Shown here in pieces: positions 8,168-16,205 of a stretch of DNA of 64,000 nt. Made by a program: the position numbers and the translations under genes. Within the stretch, counting starts at the first letter, position 1, and each line of letters begins with the position of its first letter. The stretch covers positions 124,001-188,000 of the forward strand of contig NZ_BFAB01000003.1 of the NCBI RefSeq assembly GCF_003402475.1. The letters run 5' to 3'. The notes under the pieces were generated by a model. That model had not been told where the DNA came from. It made no database searches and worked only from the letters and a program-made list of their open reading frames with translations. The stretch comes from Mycobacterium sp. MFM001 (GTDB taxonomy: Bacteria; Actinomycetota; Actinomycetes; Mycobacteriales; Mycobacteriaceae).

Positions 8168-9416
8168 CCGCCGTCACAAGCCTTTCGCAGGTGAATTCGA
8201 TCGGCAAAGTTGTCGGACCGGTCATTCCCAGCAGGGATTTCCACGGTGCCGGACCGACGCGATGGGTGGCGGACAGGCGGCGGGTGAGGACTGTGAGAGC
8301 TTCCGCCAGTTCGCGGCGTGCGAGGTTCGCCCCGAGACAGTAGTGCGCGCCACCGCCGAAGGTCAGAATTGCCGGTACGTCCTTGCGCGCGATGTCGAAG
8401 CGATCAGCATCGTCGTAGATTGCTGGATCGCGGTTGGCCGCAAAGGTGTTCGCGAGCACGAAAGTCCCTGCCGGAAACAGGTAGCCACCGAACTCGACGT
8501 CCCCGCCGGCGACTCGCGGCACGATGCAGGCCGCGGGCGAGTGGCGCATGCTCTCCTCGACCGCCTGCATGGCAAGTTCTGGATGCTCGCGCAGCTTCGC
8601 CCATTGGTCCGGATGCTCGCAGAGCACCTGCACCGACGCGGCTAGTTGGTTCCGCGTCGTATCCGTGCCCGCCATCAAGAAGCCGGCCACCAGCATGCGC
8701 AGTTCGTCGAGATTGAGACGGTCACCGTCGCTTTCAGCGCGGATGAGTTCGGAGAGCAGATCATCGGTCAGGCTCTTTCGGCGCGCGGCCACCATGTCGT
8801 CGACGTAGGCGTCGAGTTCACCCCATGCGCGCATGATCGCGGACTCGTCGAAGGTGGCATCCGGCTGGAAGTTGAGGGCTTTGAAGATCTCCTCCGTCCA
8901 ATCCGCGAACAGCTGCCAATCCTCGCGAGGCGCACCGAGCAGCGCGCACATGATCGGGGTGGGATAGGGACGCGCGATGTCGGTCACGACGTCGCACCGT
9001 CCGGCGTCCGCCACCCGATCGATCAGTTGGTTCACCACCTCGCGGATCGTGTCTTGTAGACGTGATGTCGCGCGCGGAGTGAACGCCTTGGAAACCAGTT
9101 TGCGTAACCGGACATGTGGGGGTCCATCCAAGCCCAGGAGACTGTTCGCCATCTTGTCGTACAACGGCCCCGAGATGATGCCCTGCGCTGCCAGGGTGAT
9201 ACCGGGCGGCACACGGAATCTGTTGTCGCGCAATATGTCCCGAGCCAGATCGTAGGACAGGATTTCCGGACCGAGTGGACCGATGGCAATGGGCGCGCAC
9301 GATTGCGCCCTTCGGACATCCTCAAGGATGTCGTGCGGAGTGGCGGTGAGGCCGTAATTCAGCGTGGGGAGGCCAGCGTCGAAGACGTTGGAAGCGGTGC
9401 TGGTCACGTTCATCAT
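8160..9416 (-). CDS. Cytochrome P450 monooxygenase
   Basis: A soluble bacterial P450 of 418 residues. Motifs in order: I-helix AGTDTT (oxygen activation), ESMR (K-helix E-x-x-R), and heme loop FGGGAHYCLGANLAR, whose Cys is the axial heme ligand. GGAAG seven bases before ATG 9416 supports the start. No ferredoxin is adjacent; the 3Fe-4S ferredoxin at 18558 could supply electrons. It is co-transcribed with the TetR gene at 7541. The substrate is unknown; the island context suggests a hydrophobic compound. Confidence 0.93.
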   Translation of the reverse strand: MMNVTSTASNVFDAGLPTLNYGLTATPHDILEDVRRAQSCAPIAIGPLGPEILSYDLARDILRDNRFRVPPGITLAAQGIISGPLYDKMANSLLGLDGPPHVRLRKLVSKAFTPRATSRLQDTIREVVNQLIDRVADAGRCDVVTDIARPYPTPIMCALLGAPREDWQLFADWTEEIFKALNFQPDATFDESAIMRAWGELDAYVDDMVAARRKSLTDDLLSELIRAESDGDRLNLDELRMLVAGFLMAGTDTTRNQLAASVQVLCEHPDQWAKLREHPELAMQAVEESMRHSPAACIVPRVAGGDVEFGGYLFPAGTFVLANTFAANRDPAIYDDADRFDIARKDVPAILTFGGGAHYCLGANLARRELAEALTVLTRRLSATHRVGPAPWKSLLGMTGPTTLPIEFTCERLVTADA

Positions 9417-9692
9417 GTCTCAACTTCCGTTGCGCCCAGCCAGGCGATGGTACGGACATGTATGCCATAAATGTATGACCATCACTCAAATATCGTCAAT
9501 TGGACCGCGTATTCCCAGGTAAACAGACCTAACGCTTGGCTAAGGCCATACGATTTGTGGCTTGGCGTTGTATCACGACAGCCGGGGCGACTTCGCCGGC
9601 GCGAGACGCGCGCAGGGCTGTTAGCTAGCGATCGGCCGATAAGATGGCCGAACCTCCTCATATATGAACCGTGAGGGGGGATGCGCCGGTGT
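9417..9692. promoter_or_regulatory. P450/TetR promoter region with direct repeats
   Basis: A gap of 276 bases between the CoA-transferase stop and the P450 start, with no convincing gene. ATGTATG occurs twice (9458-9464 and 9471-9477), a 13-base period, just upstream of the P450 gene, and could be a binding site for the co-transcribed TetR. The rest (about 9500-9690) holds a short CGGCC...GGCCG repeat near 9635 but nothing else I can assign. Confidence 0.35.
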
Positions 9693-10865
9693 TCAGATTG
9701 CACCCGACGAACGAAGGCGCTCCATTGCGGCCGCGTCGTAGCCTGCCAGGGCGCCGAGCAACTCTTCCGTATGCTGCCCAACGCGCGGCGCTGCTGGCGG
9801 TGCGAATCCGTCGTCGGGATTGGTCTTTATGCACGTGCCCACCATCGTCTTCGAGGTCCCGTCAGGCTGTGCTTGCTCATAGACGAGTCGGCGAGCCTTC
9901 GTGTGGTCGTCGTCGAACAGATCGGCGCCCAAAAACGCTGGCGCACCAGCGATATCGGTCGCGAGAAAGAAGTCGGTCCATTCCCTGCGAGTGCGGGCCT
10001 TAAAGATCGCCGTCAACTCCTCGCGCAGCCGGGCCTCTGCCTCGACATCTGCACCCGGCTCCCGGCGCCCCGGTTCATAGAGATCCATCCTGTCGAGTGA
10101 CTCGCAGAATCTCCGCCAGAACTTGTCCTCCAGGGCGTTGAACACCACGTAGTTGCCGTCGCTCGTTTCGTAGTACTGGTAGCGAAGCGAAGCGCGGATT
10201 CCCTCGCCGTAGGTGGGTTGACCGTTCGCCAGCGCTGTGAGGTGTTGAAAGTTCCAATTGATCGCAGCATCGACCTGCGCTACTTCGACGTACTGCGGCT
10301 TGCCGTCGCGTCCGGCGGCGTGCAGCGCGGCAAGTACGCCCATTGCTGCGTACAGCGGCCCCGCCAGAACACCTGTCGTCCCTGTCGCCGCCCCCGAAAG
10401 GCGTGGCGTTCCATCCGCATCGATGATCGGCGGGCTTAAGCCGGCGAAACAGTCGAAGGAAAGCCCGTGTGTGGCTAATCGGGTGTAGGGCCCATAGCTG
10501 CCCATGCCGTTGAGCATGCAGTACACAACTGTCGGGTTGACTGCGACGATGTCGTCGTAGCTGAAGCCGAGCCGGTGCGCAGTTCCGTAGCGTAGCCCGT
10601 CGATCACCACCGCCGATGTCGCGGCCAGCCGGCGGAATGCCTCTTGACCCTCAGGGGTTTTCAGGTTTATCGCCACACTCTTTTTGCCGCGATTCCAGTG
10701 CGAGTCCTGCAGTTCGCCGCCGGAAACCGCCGCTCCGCGGAAACCGCCGCCGCCAGGCGGCTCCACCTTGATCACCTCTGCGCCGAGGTCAGCCAGATGC
10801 CCGCCCAGTGCATCCGCGGAGAAGAGGGACACCTCGAGGACTCGTACATCTTTGAGAAGTTCCAT
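9693..10865 (-). CDS. CaiB/BaiF family CoA-transferase (class III)
   Basis: A 390-residue class III CoA-transferase-like protein, which would move CoA between acyl groups and so activate a carboxylic acid. Family features are LADLGAEVIKVEPPGGG near residue 40, NRGKKSVAINLKTPEG, and QYVEVAQVDAAIN. The start at ATG 10865 is supported by GAAAGG eight bases upstream. The segment that normally carries the catalytic Asp (G-D-x-x-x-G) reads GTTGVLAGPLYAAMG, with no Asp by eye, so activity is uncertain. It follows the aldehyde dehydrogenase gene by 68 bases on the same strand; an aldehyde-to-acid-to-acyl-CoA route is a reasonable inference. Confidence 0.88.
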   Translation of the reverse strand: MELLKDVRVLEVSLFSADALGGHLADLGAEVIKVEPPGGGGFRGAAVSGGELQDSHWNRGKKSVAINLKTPEGQEAFRRLAATSAVVIDGLRYGTAHRLGFSYDDIVAVNPTVVYCMLNGMGSYGPYTRLATHGLSFDCFAGLSPPIIDADGTPRLSGAATGTTGVLAGPLYAAMGVLAALHAAGRDGKPQYVEVAQVDAAINWNFQHLTALANGQPTYGEGIRASLRYQYYETSDGNYVVFNALEDKFWRRFCESLDRMDLYEPGRREPGADVEAEARLREELTAIFKARTRREWTDFFLATDIAGAPAFLGADLFDDDHTKARRLVYEQAQPDGTSKTMVGTCIKTNPDDGFAPPAAPRVGQHTEELLGALAGYDAAAMERLRSSGAI

Positions 10866-10933
10866 CACGCGACCTTTCCAACCCCAAGTCCCAACGCGGA
10901 TCCGCGCCACGTCATCGAAGGTGCAGCGCCCTG

Positions 10934-12460
10934 CTACATCATGGTGATCGACTTAAGTTCGGTGTATTCCTCGAAGCCCCAGCGCCCCTGCTCTCGGCCA
11001 AGGCCACTTTGCTTGAACCCACCGAAAGGCCCCCCGCCGTTGAACATGCCGCGCACCGGCAAAGACCAGCCGGGGCCCTGCCCTCCCCCTGGATTGGCTC
11101 CTAGATCGACACCGGGTGCGACAGTCTGCACCATGATGGTGCCAGTTCTGACCTGCCTCGCGACGTTGAATCCCTTTGCGGCGTTGCGAGTCACTACCAG
11201 GCCTGCCAAACCGTAGATGGAGTCGTTCGCGATGCGGATGCCTTCGTCTTCGGAGCGATAGGTCATCACCGCCAGTACGGGCCCGAACACCTCCTCCTGG
11301 CATAAGCGCATGTCGCTGCGGCAGTCGACGAATGCCGTCGGTTCGTAGTAGAAGCCGCGTTCGAGGTGTTCGGGACGTTTGCCACCGACCACCAGCCGCG
11401 CGCCGTCTTGTAGGCCCGCCTGAACGAAGGATTCAACTCGTTGACGCTGCTGATCCCTGATAAGCGGACCGACGACAGTGGCTGGATCACGCGGGTCGCC
11501 GACCGTGATCATTGGGGCCATGGCTTTGAGGCCCTCGACATACGCGTCGAGCAGGTGCTCGGGCAACAGAAGTCGCGAGGTGACGGTGCATGCTTGTCCG
11601 GCATGCATCAGCACCTGCCCGAATCCTATTCCCGCGACGTCGCTTTCGGTGACGTCGTCGAGGACGATGTGCGCGCTCTTGCCGCCGAGTTCCAGCTGTG
11701 CGCGTTTCATGGTTGCCGCCGATAGTTCGCGGATGCGTCGACCGGTCGCCGTCGAACCGGTGAACCCGATCATGTCGACGCCTCGGTGCGTACACAGCTC
11801 CTCTCCCGCGTCGGCACCGCCCACGACCACGTTGAACACTCCCGGCGGGAGGCCCGCTTCCTCGCCAACCTTGGCCAGCTCCAGGGCGTTCATCGGAGTC
11901 CATGGGTGGGGCTTCAGTACCACAGTGCAGCCGACGGCCAACGCGGCCAAGCACTTCTGAATGTTGATCGAGAAAGGAAAGTTGAATGGCGTGATGACGC
12001 CGACCACCCCGACCGGTTCACGCACCACCGTCACGCCGCCCAGGCCAGTCGGCGAAACTACAGGCCCGCCCGGTGTCTCCACCCACGTCACATCGTGTTC
12101 GACGAACTCGCCGTAGTAGTGGGCCGCCTCGATGGCGCGGCCAACCTGAATCAGGTCCGTGATGAAGCCGGTCGAGCCGATCTCGGCGACGACTAGCTCC
12201 CTAAGCTCTGCTTTGCGCTCATCGAGGATCTCAGCGAACCGCTTGATGATCTTCGCCCGCTCCCGGACGGACATCCACGGCCACGGGCCTTCGTCGAAAG
12301 CCCGCCTGGCAGCCTCGATCGCCATTGCCGCCTGCTTTGGTCCACCATCGACGACTCGGCCGATCAACTCCTCGGTGGCCGGATCGATGACATCGATTGT
12401 GCCGAGGGCGTTGTCGCTCAACCACTTACCGTCGATGAAGCTCTGGTACTCCCGCATCAT
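10934..12460 (-). CDS. Aldehyde dehydrogenase
   Basis: A 508-residue NAD(P)-dependent aldehyde dehydrogenase. Conserved elements: TPFNFPFSIN (N of the oxyanion hole), FTGSTATGR (cofactor loop), general base E in LELGGKSAH, nucleophile C in HAGQACT, and the C-terminal FGGFKQSGLGRE. It resembles AldA (Rv0768) of the M. tuberculosis cyp51/adhB region. The gene lies between an amidohydrolase (20 bases upstream) and the CoA-transferase. It would oxidise the aldehyde formed by the alcohol dehydrogenase encoded at 18755. ATG 12460 and ATG 12457 are equally possible starts. Confidence 0.93.
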   Translation of the reverse strand: MMREYQSFIDGKWLSDNALGTIDVIDPATEELIGRVVDGGPKQAAMAIEAARRAFDEGPWPWMSVRERAKIIKRFAEILDERKAELRELVVAEIGSTGFITDLIQVGRAIEAAHYYGEFVEHDVTWVETPGGPVVSPTGLGGVTVVREPVGVVGVITPFNFPFSINIQKCLAALAVGCTVVLKPHPWTPMNALELAKVGEEAGLPPGVFNVVVGGADAGEELCTHRGVDMIGFTGSTATGRRIRELSAATMKRAQLELGGKSAHIVLDDVTESDVAGIGFGQVLMHAGQACTVTSRLLLPEHLLDAYVEGLKAMAPMITVGDPRDPATVVGPLIRDQQRQRVESFVQAGLQDGARLVVGGKRPEHLERGFYYEPTAFVDCRSDMRLCQEEVFGPVLAVMTYRSEDEGIRIANDSIYGLAGLVVTRNAAKGFNVARQVRTGTIMVQTVAPGVDLGANPGGGQGPGWSLPVRGMFNGGGPFGGFKQSGLGREQGRWGFEEYTELKSITMM

Positions 12461-12480
12461 CCGAATCCGTCAGCCGTTGA

Positions 12481-13686
12481 CTACGTCAGCGCCGGATACG
12501 GAGCAGGCTCAAAGTCGAAGACCCGGCGAGCATTACCCTGCAGCACCTTGTACTTGTCGAGGTCGGACCGGCCGTCGAGTGCCTTGTGAGCGGCCTGAAG
12601 GGAGTTGGGCCAGAGGCTGTCGGTGTGCGGGTAATCCGTTTCGATCATCACATTGTCGACGCCGATGAAGTCGAGATTAGCCGCCCCGAAGTCGTCCTCG
12701 ATGAAGCAGCCGTACATGTGGTCGCGGAAGAGCTGGCGCGGAGACTCCGGGAAAATTTCAGGATCGGTGGGCACCGGGGTTAAGCGCATCGTGGCGGGGT
12801 CAACCGCCCAGTTGTTGGCGCGCAGGTACTGGTAGTCGGCGGCGACATGTTCAGCACGCTCGATGAGGTACGGGATCCAGCCGATGCCGCCCTCGGCCAG
12901 CACGATTTTCAGATCCGGGTATTTCTGCAGCTTGCCCGAGAACAGCCAGTCGGTGGTTGAGTTCGCCAGATTGAGGTTGATGTTGACCGCCTGAACGCCG
13001 AAAGGTGCGTCAGGTGATGTGGTTGGGCTAACCGAGGAAGATCCGATGTGTGTGCACAGCGGCATCTTCGTCTCGTTTACCACCGCGAAGAAATCGTCCC
13101 ATGCTCCCGAGTGAATGGACGGAAATCCCAGCGGGTGCAAGTTCTCCGAGAAGGCGATGGCTTTGACGCCCTTGCCGGCGCACCGCAGCGTCTCCTCGAC
13201 TGCCAGTCGGGTATCCCACAACGGGACGATGACCATGGGGATGTAGCGACCGGGCGCCGCCGCGCACCACTCATCGATGACGAAGTCGTTGTAGGCACGC
13301 ACGCACTTGAGCCCGAGGTCGCGGTCACCGAGGTGGGCGAACATCTGGCCACAGAACCGGGGGAAGAACGGAAAGTTCAGTCCCGCGATCACGTGATCCT
13401 CGTCCATGTCAGGGATGCGGGCAACCGGGTCGAAGTAAGCACGGGGCATCTCGTCGTAATTCACTGGCAGCGGGGAGTACTCGGCCGGCCTTTGGTGAGC
13501 CGCGACCAAGATGCCCAACACCGACGCGCGCGCTTGGTCGTAGATCCATGTATCGACGCCGTCGATGCGCTCCACGTGTGGCACTCGATCGCGGTCGGCG
13601 GCCGATGCGCGGTCGACCCATAGGTTCGGGGGCTCGATGATGTGGTCATCAACGGAGATCATCCACTGAAGATCTTGCTTGTCCAC
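12481..13686 (-). CDS. Amidohydrolase family protein
   Basis: A 401-residue PF04909-type hydrolase. The metal motif is SVDDHIIEPP (D-x-H), with CTHIGSSS mid-protein and ETDYPHTDSLWP near the C-terminus. GTG 13686 is chosen because GGGAGGAA lies a few bases upstream; a longer frame to ATG 13755 would overlap the P450 gene. It belongs to a different branch from the two enzymes at 54-2556. It is downstream of the P450 in the minus-strand operon of the island, with hydrolytic ring or side-chain cleavage as a likely but unproven role. Confidence 0.88.
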   Translation of the reverse strand: MDKQDLQWMISVDDHIIEPPNLWVDRASAADRDRVPHVERIDGVDTWIYDQARASVLGILVAAHQRPAEYSPLPVNYDEMPRAYFDPVARIPDMDEDHVIAGLNFPFFPRFCGQMFAHLGDRDLGLKCVRAYNDFVIDEWCAAAPGRYIPMVIVPLWDTRLAVEETLRCAGKGVKAIAFSENLHPLGFPSIHSGAWDDFFAVVNETKMPLCTHIGSSSVSPTTSPDAPFGVQAVNINLNLANSTTDWLFSGKLQKYPDLKIVLAEGGIGWIPYLIERAEHVAADYQYLRANNWAVDPATMRLTPVPTDPEIFPESPRQLFRDHMYGCFIEDDFGAANLDFIGVDNVMIETDYPHTDSLWPNSLQAAHKALDGRSDLDKYKVLQGNARRVFDFEPAPYPALT

Positions 13687-13751
13687 GGGTTCCTCCCTGA
13701 TTTCGCTAATACGTTGGCTGCGAGACGATATCGGCGGTCGCATGCCGCCTC

Positions 13752-14978
13752 TCACCGGCCGATGCGGGCACCCGGCGTGAAGACGACGGGCAGGGCGCGA
13801 TAGCCCCGGGTGACTGAGTTCCCGTGAAAATCAACTTTTGCCCCAGGGGGGATGGCGTAGTCGGGTATCCGATTCAGGGTCTGTTCGACGCCCACCCGAA
13901 ACTCGAGCCGGGCGAGATTGGAGCCCAGACAGCGATGGACGCCGGCTCCGAACCCGAGGTGGCGGTTTGTCTGCCGGTCGAGAATGCACTTATTCGGCTC
14001 GTCGAACTCGCGCGCGTCGCGGTTGGCGGCCGCATAGTTCACGACGACTGTCTCACCGGGACAGAACTTGTGGCCGCTTAGTTCAACCTCTTCCGCGACT
14101 GAGCGATGCAGTCCGTGGACCGAACCGGCAAACCGGATGAATTCCTCTATCGCCGCGGGCATCAACCCGGCTTCGCTTACGAGTCGGTCGCGATCCGCGG
14201 GATGGGTGCCCAGATAGAAGAAGGCGAACGACATTGCACTGGAGGTCGTTTCGAGCCCCGCTTGCACCAGCAGCATCACATTCGCGACAACATCGTCGAA
14301 GCTCAATTTCTCGCCGTCGATCTCGGCGGCGAGTAGGACGTCGATCAGGTCATCACGCGGCGGTTCACCACGACGCTTGTCGATCTCCTCGCGTATGCGG
14401 AGGTACAGATTGGTCATCGAACTGTTTCGGATCTCTTCGCTCTCACCATTGATCGCGAGGTCGGCTGTCTCGATGTAGAGCGGCACGTCCTCAACGGGCA
14501 TGCCGAGTACGTACCGGAAGAACACGATTCCAGGTTGCTGCCATGCCACGTCTGCGAGATCGCCGCTGCCCATCTCGATGAAATTGTCGATCAACCCATC
14601 GGTGACCGCGCGCACCTGGGGTTCCAGCTCCTTCATCCGGCCCGGAGAGAAATACGGATTGAGAACCTTGCGAAGCTGTTGCTGCCGTGGGGGATCCAAG
14701 GTGATCACGATGTCGCCGAACGACATCGGGTTGCCCTCGAGTCCCAGGGGCTTGCTGGAGAAGCTGCGCCAGTTCCGCAAAATCTCGTAGCAGTCGTCGT
14801 AGCGGGTGGCGATCCACGCGCCCCCCGGCGTGGCGCCCAGGAATGGCACGTCCTGGTGACTGAACGGTCCGTTCTCCCGCATCACCGAGTAGACCTCGTA
14901 GAGGAATTCTTGATCATTGAAATCCTCGTGACGAAGGTCGAGGTTCCGGGCGTGTTCCTCCGGTGATTTGCTCACCAT
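13752..14978 (-). CDS. Cytochrome P450 monooxygenase
   Basis: A soluble P450 of 408 residues. I-helix AGLETT, E-x-x-R as EEFIR, and heme-binding FGAGVHRCLGSNLAR are all present. The start is ATG 14978, with AAAGGA upstream. Sequence around the heme loop and C-terminus is of the type found in P450s acting on terpenoids and other hydrophobic ring compounds, but I cannot assign a CYP family. It leads the minus-strand operon and is probably under the TetR encoded at 15304, through the site at 15180-15200. Confidence 0.93.
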   Translation of the reverse strand: MVSKSPEEHARNLDLRHEDFNDQEFLYEVYSVMRENGPFSHQDVPFLGATPGGAWIATRYDDCYEILRNWRSFSSKPLGLEGNPMSFGDIVITLDPPRQQQLRKVLNPYFSPGRMKELEPQVRAVTDGLIDNFIEMGSGDLADVAWQQPGIVFFRYVLGMPVEDVPLYIETADLAINGESEEIRNSSMTNLYLRIREEIDKRRGEPPRDDLIDVLLAAEIDGEKLSFDDVVANVMLLVQAGLETTSSAMSFAFFYLGTHPADRDRLVSEAGLMPAAIEEFIRFAGSVHGLHRSVAEEVELSGHKFCPGETVVVNYAAANRDAREFDEPNKCILDRQTNRHLGFGAGVHRCLGSNLARLEFRVGVEQTLNRIPDYAIPPGAKVDFHGNSVTRGYRALPVVFTPGARIGR

Positions 14979-15154
14979 GGGTAGTCCTTTCCGTCCCCGC
15001 CGACCTCGAGACACCGCCAGCGCTCAGCCCGGCCGGACAGCCACCACCGAGGGGCCGACCACATTCCAGGCACGCCGCAATCGTGCCGCCGTCCATGTGC
15101 CATCTGCCCCGGCCCTCGGATTTCTTCGCACACACCGAAATTCGCTTTGGCAGC

Positions 15155-15200
15155 ACAGTAAATCGTCGACCGCCGCGGAGTCAAGTCGCACTCGATAACT
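15155..15200 (-). promoter_or_regulatory. Promoter and TetR operator of the P450 operon
   Basis: On the minus strand, TTGACT (15179-15184), an 18-base spacer and TACTGT (15155-15160) form a SigA-type promoter reading toward the P450. The -35 box is one end of a 21-base element at 15180-15200, in plus orientation GTCAAGT-CGC-ACTCGATAACT. The same element, inverted, covers the -35 of the opposite operon at 16021-16041. Its centre AGT-CGC-ACT is palindromic. The leader to the P450 start would be about 170 bases. Confidence 0.6.
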
Positions 15201-15303
15201 ACCTGAACGCACTTCGGATCGACGCGCCCGCGTAGTGCGCGCGAACGGGCGGCACGCGTGCAGGCTTCCCCTCAGCCGACGGCTGCTCGCTAAAATATGT
15301 GTG

Positions 15304-15993
15304 ATGACCACAGGCGCGCGGCGGCGAGTTCGCGACAAGGACGGCAAACAACGAGCCCTCCTTGAAGCAGCCGCTGAGGTGTTTGCCGAAGCGGGATACG
15401 CGGCCGCGGCGACGAAGGAGATCGCCCGTCGCGCGAACTGCTCGGAGGCGATGCTGTTCCACTACTTCGTAGACAAGCGAGGCATCTTCGAGCAAGTCGT
15501 TTCTCGACAGATCGCGGACCTGGTCAGCGAGGCAGAAGAGCAAGTCGTAGCGGACCTGCCTACGCGCTTCGAGGACTATATCGAGCAGCTTTTCTTTGCG
15601 AGATTAAGGATCGATGACCGGGACAGCGGCGTTCCCGGCTGGGACATCTCCGGTCGGGCGTTGTCAGATCCCGACTTCTCGCTGCGGGTGCTGCAACCCA
15701 ATCACGCACGCCGTACGGCCGTGATTGCCGAAGGTCTTCGCCACTACCAGGCCGCGGGGCAGATCCGGGCCGACGTCGACGCCGACCTGTTCGCCGAGCT
15801 GCTGGCCAATTTCATCATCTTCACGACGAGCCTCGGACCACGCTGGTTTGGTACGGCCGAGTCAGATATCCACGCTCAGATCGAACTGGGTTCGCAAATC
15901 CTCGCCAAAGGGGTAGGCACGTCGACTACGAAGCCGCCCGCCAAACGCCGCGGGCGGGTCCAACGGTCCCCCAAGGTGCGTGCGGCCGACTGA
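15304..15993 (+). CDS. TetR-family transcriptional regulator
   Basis: A 229-residue TetR regulator. The helix-turn-helix includes ATKEIARRANCSEAMLFHYF (residues about 35-55), followed by a helical ligand-binding domain. A -10-like TAAAAT at 15291-15296 places transcription start near the ATG, so the mRNA is probably leaderless; GTG 15301 is the alternative start. It lies between the two arms of the catabolic island, and matching 21-base elements sit over the -35 boxes of both arms. It is therefore the best candidate for the island's repressor. The Lys/Arg-rich tail (about the last 20 residues) is unusual for the family. Confidence 0.87.
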   Translation: MTTGARRRVRDKDGKQRALLEAAAEVFAEAGYAAAATKEIARRANCSEAMLFHYFVDKRGIFEQVVSRQIADLVSEAEEQVVADLPTRFEDYIEQLFFARLRIDDRDSGVPGWDISGRALSDPDFSLRVLQPNHARRTAVIAEGLRHYQAAGQIRADVDADLFAELLANFIIFTTSLGPRWFGTAESDIHAQIELGSQILAKGVGTSTTKPPAKRRGRVQRSPKVRAAD

Positions 15994-16020
15994 AAGCCCC
16001 AACGACTCAACCGCGGCCAG

Positions 16021-16066
16021 AGTTATCGAGTCGCACTTGACATGTTAGCTTTCCCGTCGCTAGCGT
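16021..16066 (+). promoter_or_regulatory. Promoter and TetR operator of the CoA-transferase/ferredoxin operon
   Basis: TTGACA (16037-16042), 18 bases, then TAGCGT (16061-16066) read toward the gene at 16206. The element AGTTATCGAGT-CGC-ACTTGAC occupies 16021-16041 and overlaps the -35. It equals the reverse complement of the 15180-15200 element except for the central three bases, so 18 of 21 positions match. The remaining leader (16067-16205) shows no gene; GGAAAG at 16193-16198 is the ribosome binding site. Confidence 0.6.
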
Positions 16067-16205
16067 CGTTGCCAACCAAGCCGCAGCCATGCGGATGCAG
16101 AACACCCTGCTCGATCGGCACGAGCGTGAGGACAGGAAGCGGCGTGTGTGCACTCATCGGGATGAGTAACTCACTTCAGCAGACATTGACGCGGAAAGCC
16201 GCACG

